Source: Stagonosporopsis chrysanthemi (taxonomy: Eukaryota > Ascomycota > Dothideomycetes > Pleosporales > Didymellaceae). From it: a stretch of 64,000 bases of DNA. Under the pieces are notes generated by a model. The model did no database searches and had not been told where the DNA came from. It was given only the letters and a program-made list of their open reading frames with translations. Position 1 is the first letter of the stretch, and every line of letters begins with the position of its first letter. The stretch lies in NCBI GenBank assembly GCA_022560025.1, contig JAFISE010000109.1, forward strand, positions 48,990 to 112,989, in the 5' to 3' direction. Shown here in pieces: positions 45,313 through 55,140 of the stretch. A program made the position numbers and the translations under genes.

Positions 45313-46629
45313 CAGCCTTGTTTTAAAGCAAGAATAGGAGATTTGTTGGGCTTGAGGAAGACAACAGCAGAAGATGTGGTTGGTATTGTTCAGAATCACA
45401 CGATCTTGGACGTCGCAAGAATTTCAGCGCTGCTTGCGCGCTTGCCAGCGAGAGGCTGCGATTGGACCGCAGTGAAAGTTAATCGCTCCGAATGTGCGGA
45501 CGGCGCTTGAGCTTCCATCTGCAAGCTTGGACATTATGCCAAAGCCCACACACTAGGCATGTCTGAAGAGCACAGCCCAGTCACGCCAAACTCGATGTCC
45601 CTTCAATCACTTTCGGTTTCGACATGGCCATTGCCCCACACAAGACAGGTCTAACAAGCACACACGCAATACAGATGGGCCAGTTCCATTGAGCGCCCTT
45701 TCATTCGATCACTGCGTAGTTTCTGACGACGCCAAGGACATGCGACGGAGGCTGACTCCAGCCAGGTAGTGAAAGCTCGCGCCTCAGAAAGCGGCTCCGA
45801 GGCGTCCACAACGCGCATTTACTCTAATCTGACTGCAGCAGGACCAAAGCCCAAAGCATTCCAGCTCTTCGAAGCGACAACGCGAACGCGACGGGTTATC
45901 AGCCTGCTCCCCGGTAGCCAAGATAGCTCAAACGCTCGATGACCCGCCGTCCGTAATGACCACGCAGCCGGCGACATCACAATGTAGCGAAACACGCGTT
46001 GCCCTCGAAGAGTGACTTGGTCATACTGAATCATCCATTGCTCATAACACTTGTAGCGACTTGAGATCCAGATCTTGCCAGATCTCCGCTTACCTGCATG
46101 AATGTCTGTGGTGGTGAGATTGAGAACCGAGCGAACTACTCGCGATTTCCATGTCTAGTGGTCATGACCTTCCGATTCAGAATTTGCTGACTACTACAGA
46201 ACACCGGGATCCATTTTTGTCGGTGAGCATGAGTCTCGACGGCGCCTGAGTCTACGACTCGCTTCAGCCGCTCAGAACGCCGGCCAACGAAGATAGACGT
46301 CCGCCATCAACGCATTGCAAGAGGGAAATCTGCCTCGCCGGAGCCATACACATCATATGAAAAGTGGAATTGGGATGGTGTTCTAGTTAGTGCTTGAAAT
46401 TTACGACGTCAGGTCAAAGAGATGTCGGCTGTTGCCCTAGCGGGGCTCGTTGAAAGGCCTGCATAGGGTGCAAATCCCTTGTAGCGACAAGACTTCATCT
46501 GTGGTCGTACCGTCAGGACTGGACTGCTTGGAGAAGCTGATGAAGAATATGCGAAGCGGCGCCAGATGATACGTGACAGATATCTGCAGCGTGATGGTGG
46601 ACAAAACCCTGAGTGTGAATAGGAAGATC
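45313..46629. other. Intergenic
   Basis: No gene recognised. The last 100-200 bp may include more 5' remnants of the transcription-factor relic that follows, but similarity is not clear. Confidence 0.45.
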
Positions 46630-47056
46630 GTCGAGATGACGGTATGCTGGGCCGCTGGATGCTTGCACTACATCACCTTAACGGCGTGATGAGGTAGATC
46701 AACGAAAGAGGGAGAAGGTATGCATGCGAAACGGCAGTCGAACTGCCATGTATCTCTAACGCTGGCAGATCGGAAAAGCCCCTGGAATCCAGAGACGAAA
46801 TACTACCAATTGAACAAACGTCTAAGAGAGATCAGAGATGATCTGCCAGACAAGTTTCAGTCCATGTCCATCAATACTGACTACCATAACAGTTCCCAAA
46901 GATCAATCCGACTACTGGGAAGACAAGGCAAAAGATTATTTTAATACTGTGTGGGGTTTCATCAGCATCCTTTATTCTTTTACGGAGCAAAACCTGAACG
47001 TAGAGTAATCTTTTGTCGGGCTTGCAATCGGCAGGGCAGCATTGTACGGTAAGTAG
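46630..47056 (+). pseudogene. Fungal-trans regulator relic, paralogue of the 5-6.6 kb gene
   Basis: DDGMLGRWMLALHHLNGVMR-stop-INERGRR (TAG 46695-46697) aligns to the LGIYAHVMVHYFDVRDWVNKGGR part of the intact gene, the stop falling at the Trp position. An intron-like GTATGC...GGCAG follows, then SPWNPETKYYQLNKRLREIR, aligning to GPWNPDTQYHQLDKRVREIK. Then about 50 residues are missing and DYWEDKAKDYFNTVWGFISI follows in another frame, aligning to KYWVKTAQECFEYVRDFTDM. A second stop (47006-47008) precedes VGLAIGRAALY. This is a decayed, internally deleted copy; indels and stops rule out function. Confidence 0.8.
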
Positions 47057-48280
47057 ATCTTCGGTTTTCAGGAAGTCAATGCTGATTCACGTAGCTCTGC
47101 ATTTCCATCAGTTCTCAAAGAGGAACTCGTCTCTTGCATTAAATGCTGGGTGTGAATGAAAGCACTACATAAGCCCTCGACAGCATAGCTAAGAAGTTTA
47201 AGATTGCCAAACCAACGTCAAGAGTTTTGGCGAGGGCCGCTTCCGCTTAAAGTAAGCGACATAGGGAGGAAGTCAGAGGAAACTCGTACAAGCACAGCTT
47301 GCGACAACTACAGCAGTATAAACGAATAGTATGAGGCACTTGAAAGGGCCAGAACATGATTCAAAAGCTTTGAACATGACTAGGAAGATGTTACACATGA
47401 CCTAGCCTCCAACATTACCGCCCTGACAACCTTAGCTAACAGAGAAAAGAAGAATGATCTCGCAAGAAATGAACCGGAAGCAGTAGCTGCTAGCTCTTTC
47501 AGCTTTTTTATGATAAACAGCCGATCCAAAGCAGGGCGTTGATAAGCGATTGAGCATTTGAGAACAGTAGTGTAAGGTGAATAAGTAGCTTAACATTGAT
47601 ACTATATGTCACGTAGATGCGATTGTAAGTGCAGGAATTGCAGTACATGATCAATGTATCTGAACCTCAGGTATTGAATAGCGGCCGGTCCATTATCACT
47701 GCACGTAAGCACCAATCTTGTCACTCTTACTAGTACTAATGAAGAGAGTTGTGCCGCTATGTTGTGAGCCAATGGCAACTACCTGCCGCGCTAGATCCTA
47801 ACCCGATGTCTCACCCCATACACAGGTGGAGCGCGCACCTAGGCAATGCACGAATCGGCCAATTATGCCAATGTAGACGGCTGTGAAGCATCGTCTGCGA
47901 TCGTCAAGGAGTCATGACTCGCTATACGACTGCGATATGCAAGCCCTCAGGATGGTGTGACTGACTCCATGCACCAAATCGTTTCTAGTACTGTTGGTCA
48001 AGGGAGAGACCTGCGCATTGCAGGGGTGTGGAATCGGGTCAATCAGAAGACCTAGACCCATCCCAGCTCTTCCCACTGCGGTCGCTGCCATTCCTACGGT
48101 CAGGGAGAAGCGAGAGCTAATTTATGTTCAAGAATCCTGTTTAGGCAACCAACAGGATGAGCTGTGTCAGCACAGATTTATATTGACGCCGAGCAAGTTT
48201 CTGTCATCTACGATCCTCGTGCGCCTAAAATTTTCTCTATTTTGCAGCTCTGCCATCTCAAATCAGCACGCTCCAAATCT
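47057..48280. other. Intergenic
   Basis: AT-richer sequence, no open frame of note until the gene at 48312. Possible scattered remnants of the preceding relic cannot be resolved by eye. Confidence 0.45.
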
Positions 48281-48290
48281 GTTTATAAGC
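48281..48290 (+). promoter_or_regulatory. Candidate TATA box
   Basis: GTTTATAAGC about 25-30 bp upstream of the ATG at 48312, close enough that the 5' UTR would be very short. Sequence-only call. Confidence 0.35.
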
Positions 48291-48311
48291 TCCTACATCA
48301 CTATCACCACG

Positions 48312-48698
48312 ATGGACTCTCTAGACAAAGAAGAATGCCAAGTATGTGTGTTTCCTTTCCAACAAAAAGACGGCTCTCATACCTCGTAGGATATCGTCCA
48401 GTACCATGTTGTCAAAGTCACGGTATCTAACAAGAGCATATCCATAAAAGTCAACATCCTTCGATCCCAGACAATAACAGGCTTTATCAACGACGTAAAG
48501 TCCACAGAAACATTAGAATATGAGCATCTCAGACACCTCGACAACGCCAAAGTCATAGCCGCAATTCATTCCGTGCCGCATCTTTACGAGAAGATTAAGA
48601 GGGAAAGTTCTACGGTGTTTCGCCGTTTCTTGTCCTTCTTGCCGTGTAATCTGTGTGTCAAAGTCTTGTTTTGTGCAGCAGAAGACGGATCAAAGTAG
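48312..48698 (+). CDS. Small 112-aa protein, two exons
   Basis: Exons 48312-48341 and 48390-48698 with a 48-bp intron (GTATGT...CGTAG). Exon 1 encodes MDSLDKEECQ. Exon 2 is one continuous frame: VVKVTVSNKSISIKVNILRS, then EYEHLRHLDNAKVIAAIHSV and FRRFLSFLPCNLCVKVLFC. Predicted strand-strand-helix pattern; no family recognised. The intron size matches the other introns in the window and the junction preserves frame over 102 residues, so I think it is a genuine short gene. The real start could lie upstream if further exons exist. Confidence 0.6.
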
Positions 48699-49379
48699 TT
48701 GCAGGCTATGCTATCCATATTACATAGCAATGAAATTCTGAGTTGTTTGGATACTTATTTAGTTGAATTCGGTGCTTTGTCGCTCCAACGCCGGGCCAGG
48801 TCCAGCAGTACATGACTACTATACAAGGGGTTGGGATACTCAGACCAGAAAAGCGTATATTATAAGTAGCTTCCTGGCCTCTACCGCATCGAGATTTCAT
48901 CTAGTGCCGAAGTCCCAGGCAATCCATGGGGCAGACATTGTATCAAGGCGGCGCGGGCGGTCATCTCAACAAGACCACCCTGCATGTGAGTGACTGCGAC
49001 GTGGGCCAGAACGCCAAGCAAGGGTTCTCCCCCGCCGTCTCGCGTCACAGACCAAACGCGAGTGCCGGTGGGGTATCTGCCGCGAAGACGCTATCTCGCA
49101 ACGATGTTGACAAACAGCAGAGATGGGGAGACAGAGATCGCAAATTTTAAGCCGCGTCTCGCGTGTAAGCAGCTGATTACTCAGTAATGACAGGATCTTG
49201 CTGATATGTCTTATAATTCAGTATCCTCAGATCGTCTTCGAGGCAACATACCAGACTAATTAGTCGCAAAGTTCTTTGATCATTTTATCTTCCCACTACG
49301 ATTCAGTTTCAGTAACATAGAAATTGATGAGGTTCCTGCCCGTTGCTGCAGTTCAGTGGCGCGTTGTTTCTGAATATCA
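48699..49379. other. Intergenic
   Basis: Short plus-strand frames at 48763-49190 without domains. No repeat recognised. Confidence 0.45.
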
Positions 49380-49664
49380 TCAGTGAGAGAGCGGATGATC
49401 AGCGGGGTAGGCATCTAATGACTCACTACAAGGAAAGTCAGCTACAAATCCATTGGAAAGAGACTCGCTACTCTCAGGAGCAATATGACATGCATTCGGC
49501 GCAAAGCTAGTTGGTACAAGGAAGATCTTTTCTTGCTTATCCCAAGTTCTGCTTGTACGTCTGACTTCCCTAACTTCGAGTAGCTCGACTGTAGACCCCT
49601 GCGTGCTCTTGCTTCTCGCAGTTGAGGTCTGAGTGCACAGGCCACAAGCATTGACTAGTTGCAT
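49380..49664 (-). CDS. Weak small-protein candidate
   Basis: 94 aa from ATG 49664 (MQLVNACGLCTQTSTARSKS). NACGL resembles the end of a GATA zinc finger, but no paired cysteines precede it, so I do not call it GATA. Composition is plausible, and nothing else supports it. Confidence 0.3.
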   Translation of the reverse strand: MQLVNACGLCTQTSTARSKSTQGSTVELLEVREVRRTSRTWDKQEKIFLVPTSFAPNACHIAPESSESLSNGFVADFPCSESLDAYPADHPLSH

Positions 49665-49696
49665 ATCGTGTCAGAGCACATAGGGGTTGCGGAAAC

Positions 49697-49785
49697 ATGT
49701 CACATTACTATTGGCCGCTGTATTTGTCGCCACCGACGGTGTGGCGTTGTAATACTGTGACATTGTCACTGATAAAATGTGACAT
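49697..49785. repeat. Possible MITE with short inverted ends
   Basis: ATGTCACATT at 49697 and its complement AATGTGACAT at 49776-49785 enclose a GC-rich hairpin CGCCACCGACGGTGTGGCG. The family C LTR begins three bases later, with its target duplication overlapping this end. Confidence 0.5.
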
Positions 49786-49787
49786 TA

Positions 49788-49971
49788 TGTAACCACGTGG
49801 CATGGATCACATGATATTCTATTGTAGCAGGCACTGCCCGGTGTGGGCAAGTGCACTTACCTCTGAGCTGAGGGCTCCTGTAGACAATCATCATAACATC
49901 ACAACACGACAACAGATAGCAATACAAGCGTTGACCCGCAGCACTCACTTGACACTGCTCACGCAGTTACA
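49788..49971 (+). mobile_element. Solo LTR, family C
   Basis: 184 bp, TGTAACCACGTGG...CGCAGTTACA, with a perfect 5-bp duplication CATTA (49783-49787, 49972-49976). An inverted copy of the same length lies at 55977-56160. No internal retrotransposon sequence adjoins either copy. Confidence 0.92.
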
Positions 49972-50488
49972 CATTATGACTACGTCGTAAAACTTGTGAG
50001 TCGGCAGGTATTAGGCATCAAACGCAGTAGTTCTTTCTCTGACTCAGCATGTCGTAACCCGCGTTCACAGAAACATCCTCATTACAACCAAAGTTTTTTT
50101 GACAATCATCCTGAATGCGAAGTCCTCGATTTTTCGCTTTGCTTCATCGTAACAAGCTCTGGGGCCGCCGAGGCGATTACCCTCTATCCGTCCCAGTGTA
50201 AAGAAACCCATACATCACATATAATAGCTGGCTGATAATGATACAAACTTTGCTTCGTGATCAGCCTTTCCGTACGCCTACAACAAGCATTGAATTGTAA
50301 AGAAATTACAAGACGAGAAATGTCGAGCCAGGATATAGCTGTGGTCATCGTAATGCCCGCTCTTTGCAGGGCATGCATAAACAATAGACAAAGTCGTTCA
50401 TAACAATCTCCCAAAAGCTTTCGTCATTTCCACTACTTAACAACATATCTCACCCGTGAATAAGCTGTCTTTTCTGGGTGGTTCAGAG

Positions 50489-50953
50489 CTAGCCCCTAGT
50501 GTTATGCCGTTGAATAGCTTTTGTAGGCATCCTTACCCACAGCTGCTTCGGATACACTAGTGCACATTTTGAATCGGTATGTTGGAGTCCAATTGCTATC
50601 ACATACTGGATGTTCCCGCAGAAATGCTGCATGTCTAACCTCGTAACTCTTTCCACTGGTTCCGCAGATCGTTGGCCTGGAATTTTTACTTCGAGATCGT
50701 TCGGTTCTGAGACGTTGTGCAGAGACTGCACTGGTGATTTGCCGAGTTGTGTAACAAGACCGCCCAAGTGACCCTTGATCAGACTGAGCAATGTTTGACG
50801 CTCGCCGGAATGCGGCTTCTCGAAATGAATTGTGATCCCATCTGAGACAGTGAATGACCATGAATAATCCTTATTGGATGCGAACGAGCAGAATGCTATC
50901 GCGCTCGCCTCAGGCACTTGCTCTTCGAAGCGAATTTTCAGTTGTTCGCCCAT
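50489..50953 (-). CDS. Unrecognised protein fragment cut by an LTR
   Basis: 154 aa from ATG 50953 (MGEQLKIRFEEQVPEASAIA), with helix ERQTLLSLIKGHLGGLVTQL. The reading frame stays open upstream through SKETAVACITPFLPFLSPGP to the family B LTR at 51065, and beyond the LTR for about 10 codons before a stop. The gene may therefore have been longer before the insertion, with the present ATG an internal Met. No family recognised. It may be a truncated pseudogene or a functional short gene. Confidence 0.4.
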   Translation of the reverse strand: MGEQLKIRFEEQVPEASAIAFCSFASNKDYSWSFTVSDGITIHFEKPHSGERQTLLSLIKGHLGGLVTQLGKSPVQSLHNVSEPNDLEVKIPGQRSAEPVERVTRLDMQHFCGNIQYVIAIGLQHTDSKCALVYPKQLWVRMPTKAIQRHNTRG

Positions 50954-51064
50954 CACTGCAGGTGCGAAAGCCTCCCTTGAAGCAGGACCGGGGGAAAGGA
51001 ATGGTAAAAATGGTGTTATGCAAGCGACGGCTGTCTCCTTACTCCCTGGTGCTTCAGTCTTATC

Positions 51065-51221
51065 TGTTGCAGCGTAAGCAGCTGCTGAAGATGATGGAAA
51101 ACTGCGCTTGTGTTACTTGCTAGCTAGGAAGCGTCAATATATACATGCTCTGAGACGTGCTAGTCCAGGAGAGTCACAGGAGTGACGATCAAGGCCTGTA
51201 GGGCCGACTTGCACCGCAACA
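51065..51221 (+). mobile_element. Solo LTR, family B, second copy
   Basis: 157 bp, TGTTGCAGCG...CACCGCAACA, flanked by TTATC on both sides (51060-51064, 51222-51226). Differs from the 22308 copy at a handful of positions. It lies in a possible upstream part of the 50489 frame. Confidence 0.92.
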
Positions 51222-52226
51222 TTATCTTTTATAGCGGATTCCAATCCTGCGACTTATTTGCCCAACGACCGTAGAGATACTGCAGATCGCGCCAGAAGAC
51301 AAGGTCCAATCGCTAATACCAAGTGGATGCAGGGTTTCACTGAACGCCCTGTCTCTGCTTTTTGTTTGATGATATTGACCTACGCTGTCGCTCGTTTGTG
51401 TGCTCCTTGCATTACCGTCAGATAAGGATGCGTGATTGTGTCTTCGGCGCTACAAGACGCGACAGGCCCAATAACTAGGAACAGACTCGGCTCTCTGTCC
51501 AGACCTGCTCGCTGTCCGTCAGAGCTTTGAAACTCCCAATCTTATGCACTGATGCGCTGTCGGCCCACCAGGGACATGTCATCGCTTGATCGGATCTGCC
51601 GTGGTTGCAAGCACGCACGGATCATGGAGCAGGGTATGTAATCCCAATTGCAGCAGTGACCCACTGTGGCAGCCGTGCAGAGCAAGTAGTTTTGGTTGTC
51701 CAGCGCCTCAAACATGCGTGGTTGGATCATGCATGGGTGTGTCAAGCTCGATGCTGATATGCGCTTGGCCAGTGCCACGTGCAGGCTGTGTGAAGTGAAA
51801 GCCGTCCAGCGGTCCTCTTACCGACAAGAACTTGTTCAGTTTTGGGTCATCTACCAGTGTGGCGTGCAGCTGGCATCTTGAGTAGTCTGAGTGTGACCTA
51901 TCAACAGTCGCAGCTCCCTTTTTTGGTCGCCACGCACCCACGCTTTGTTGATCGGTCAACTCCTGTATGTGTCTCCAGTTCATTGCAGCTAGAATCGTTG
52001 GACCAGAGAAGTCACCGAATCATTTAAGCTGACGTCGCAAGGCATTCAGCCGCTTGAGGATGGCCAAGTTGACCACTCGTAGACGACCGTACCCACAGGG
52101 GGAATGAAAATATCGATATATGGCAGCAAACGACCAAGTGTTGGGAACTATAAATACCGTCTTTGACCTTTTGTAGCGCCAGCACTGCGACCCACCCGGT
52201 CGATGTTACCTCATCTGCCTATCGCC
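51222..52226. other. Intergenic
   Basis: Overlapping short frames without domains. The last 150 bp is presumably the promoter of the cyclin gene, and TATAAATACC occurs at about 52150. Confidence 0.4.
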
Positions 52227-52802
52227 ATGCCTTACTCAAGAGACCCTGGAAAGGAGAATAGTGCTGCATTCTATCACTTCCTCCAGTAGCCTGTGTCTAA
52301 ACAAATGATTCTTTATCTTGCGAAGCAAGCTAAGGAGGTCATCACATGCGAACCATCCCTGGACAAGAGCCTTCCTCCTACATCACCGACTTCGTTCCCC
52401 GTGCAAGTCCGGGACCCTTGCATTCCATCCGTCGAAGACTTCATCTCAGCCCTCGTGAAGCATTCTCAAGTTCAGGTTCCTACTCTTATGGCCAGCCTGA
52501 TCTACCTGTCCCGCCTCCGGTCTCGTCTTTATCGAATCGTCAGAAGCGCCAAGAGCAGTCCCCACCGCATCTTCCTTGCCTCACTCATCCTTGCGTCTAA
52601 AACTCTCAATGACTCTGCTCCTTTGAACAAGAGCTGGGCCCAGTACAGCATTGTGAACGGTTACGACAACTTCCGCTTCTCCATTGTGGAGGTCAACCTT
52701 ATGGAGAATCAGCTACTTTTCTTACTGGATTGGGACGTTCAAGTTCATCTTGAGGATGTTTACCATCATTTCCAGCTCTTTGTTACTCCCATATCTGTCT
52801 GA
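52227..52802 (+). pseudogene. PCL-type cyclin with an internal stop
   Basis: ATG 52227 opens MPYSRDPGKENSAAFYHFLQ, then TAG (52287-52289), then PVSKQMILYLAKQAKEVITC in the same frame. The family's N-terminal pattern is a hydrophobic residue, Q-P-V-S, and the stop lies directly before PVS. The cyclin box follows (SLIYLSRLRSRLYRI, HRIFLASLILASKTLND, EVNLMENQLLFLLDWDVQVH), like the PCL1/PCL2 G1 cyclins that partner the Pho85 kinase. A second stop (TGA 52800-52802) closes the frame near the usual end, but the frame reopens for about 106 codons, so this too could be a nonsense change. Initiation downstream or readthrough would be needed for function. Confidence 0.8.
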
Positions 52803-53742
52803 CAGGTGCGACAGGACAAGGCGGCCGAGCGACTTGTCACTCCGACGCGCTCCTCTCGCAGCGATTCCGTTGCCACTACATTTTCATTGGAGGGCTACCG
52901 AAACGATTCCTCTCGCATAATAGTGCAAGATGCCGACTGCTGCTCGAGCTTCTGCTGTACGGACGCAACATGTCACACGAGGCAGCCTCAACTATGCGCC
53001 TCGACCTGTACGCAAGCAACAAATACTAACAAGATTGGTACCTTCTTTAATGGAGTTCTCTCCGGGGGCTCTCCCAGTCAAAAGTTCATTTGTGTTCGTG
53101 AACTTTGTCTACAAGGCCGAACTTGATATCTTGTGGCCTGTAGAAGATGTCAAGAAGATTCGCGAACAGGTATACTACACTCGTGGTTGTAAGGAACAAA
53201 AGCGATTATCTAGCACATAATTTGTAGATGTTATAATTGGCATACTGCTTCGTATTCCATGGATGGTCTTGCATAGGACGTCTTAGTAAGACACAACGTA
53301 CTATACCTATCTTTCATTCACGCGTTCTCTCACGCATGCAATATGTGCTCACAGAACCTCACCAGCGATGCTGCCACTAAAGTGATATACGTCAAGAACT
53401 CAGTTCTAGAAACTTCGGCAAAAGTTGACGTTCTTACCCACTGTTACTTATACCGAACCGCGCATGGGGAGTTGGGGTATCGCGGGCAAAAGAGGCTAAA
53501 TTTGGTGCGGGATTGCTTTTCAGATGGTGTGACATGCGACCGCAGGGAGCAGTCGAGGGCAAACCGGTGATAGTAGCCCGCGTGTTTGATCACGCATGGG
53601 GCCAGGCACGGGCCATAAGAACGGGGCCTCCCAGCCAGCCAGATACACGCATGACAATGTGGCATTGTGACATCAGGAATGGAGGATGGGAGAGCTTCTC
53701 TGTGGAAGAAGGAAATCAAAATTACCATATACGCGAAAGAAG
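52803..53742. other. Intergenic or decayed cyclin 3' region
   Basis: The frame continuing the cyclin (to about 53126) and a shifted one ending at 53220 contain no recognisable domain. No other gene supported. Confidence 0.4.
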
Positions 53743-54300
53743 CTACTGCAGGATGCTCAACATATGATTGTTGGGTTTCATCGACCGCTCGGACGTATAG
53801 GCCACCAAGGCTACCAGAACATTGCTGACGGTCTGAGTCTAATAGGATTTGGACTGACTGTTCTGCGCTTCTCTTGCACACCGGCGAATGTGGGGCGCTC
53901 CTCTCTTCGCGTAACGTTCCCATGCAGGATTTCCCCAATACACTTGGCATGGGTAATATCCTCCATCGACAGCGGTCCTGTTGTATGCTCTCCACTCGGA
54001 ATCTCCATTCGAAAGTCGACTACGAAGACTTTCTTGGGAAATTCATGGCTCCCTCCAGTATTCAAAACCGCCTCGTTCGGGCTGACGAAGCGCGAGAAAA
54101 GATGTGTACGAGTACAAATTCCGCAGCTCAGCTTTCACATGAACCTCTCACGGCTCCTCCAGACCAGTAAAGTTTGTCCCACGTGTAGCCCGGCCGCTGG
54201 CTCTGTCCAGATCCTTTCCAGTTACACTGGTGACCGTTGTCAGCAACCCAAACACGCAGATTACGACAAGGACGAATGCGAGCACAGCTCCGGGTTGCAT
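53743..54300 (-). pseudogene. Decayed signal-anchor/secreted protein
   Basis: From ATG 54300 the frame reads MQPGAVLAFVLVVICVFGLL, a strong hydrophobic N-terminus, then KDLDRASGRATRGTNFTGLE. After stop TGA 54148-54150 the frame continues (EVHVKAELRNLYSYTSFLAL), then TGA 54043-54045, then NGDSEWRAYNRTAVDGGYYP and VYWGNPAWERYAKRG, then TAG 53839-53841 and a hydrophobic VSNVLVALVAY tail to the stop at 53743. The continuous protein-like composition between stops argues for a formerly single 185-aa gene, a secreted or type II membrane protein with an NRT glycosylation site. No family recognised. Each stop can be one transition from Arg or Gln, but that is also true of any stop. Confidence 0.55.
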
Positions 54301-54482
54301 CAAGTCTCAGGTAGATCTGCTGTCCTCGCAACTTTCAGCAAGGAATCCCAAGCTGTATGTTGCTGCACAAGTCCTCGCTCGTCATTTAAGGACGAGCCTT
54401 GCAAAGCGCCTCGCGATTGCTTAGTCGTGGTTTCAGGAAGTGAAGATAACAATTGGCAGCAGAGGACCCCACCGTCATCAAA

Positions 54483-54929
54483 ACCGCTGCGGCCTGCCGT
54501 CGAAACTACTATACCGATGAGGAATCCGGGTGCCGTGACACTGGCCGGAATGTCTAGCTCTTTCATCCCGTCCATCCTTATGGAGCACAGCACGTTTCGC
54601 GATGGGAAAATGGCTCGCTTGATCTGACGATGACTTGCGGCCAGGATCGGATGCCACGCTTCATGGTCAAGGTGTGTGAGTACCTGCCACAGGAAGGCGC
54701 ACACACAACACAGACACAATATCGACTCGAAGGTGGCGAGTCTCGTCGATCTAGGCTTTGGCATAAGAGCCCTCCACTGGCAATGATGCGTCTCCACCGC
54801 GAGGACAGCAAGATGTTTGAGAAAGATGTCGACAGCATCGTGGACGACCATCTAAGTGCCTTCGGAGATGTGTGCTGGGCAGAGGAGAATAACGGTTTCC
54901 TGAATGCGCTATTCCAGCTGATGATTTGA
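54483..54929 (+). pseudogene. Unrecognised gene fragment with one stop
   Basis: The frame reads AACRRNYYTDEESGCRDTGRN, TAG (54555-54557), then LFHPVHPYGAQHVSRWENGS and, from ATG 54630, MPRFMVKVCEYLPQEGAHTT to GFLNALFQLMI. An upstream plus frame (to 54424, SARNPKLYVAAQVLARHLRT) may be an earlier exon, joined by a GATAAC...GGCAG acceptor, but the donor is not resolved. It is divergent from, and overlaps, the decayed 53.7-54.3 kb gene. No family recognised. Confidence 0.45.
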
Positions 54930-55140
54930 GTCAATCTTCCAGACCCAGAAGAGGTGTGTGCTAAGGAATACCTGTTGCTGTTTTGTCGGCTGATCTCATC
55001 CAGACCAAACTCGTCCGTGACGTTTACCGGTTTATCATCAGCAAAAGTAGCTTACTAGCCTGCTAGTTATTGCCTTATAGGTATGCCTGTTAACACTTCC
55101 CTCTATACATCTACGCCAAGCAACAGCCTAGTATTAGTTT
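54930..55140. other. AT-rich stretch with decayed sequence
   Basis: Stop-rich in all frames, possibly the 5' part of the following relic. Confidence 0.4.

Noticed and set aside
49620..49664. GATA zinc finger (NACGL)
   Set aside because: No preceding C-x2-C and no Trp/Arg spacing of a GATA finger.
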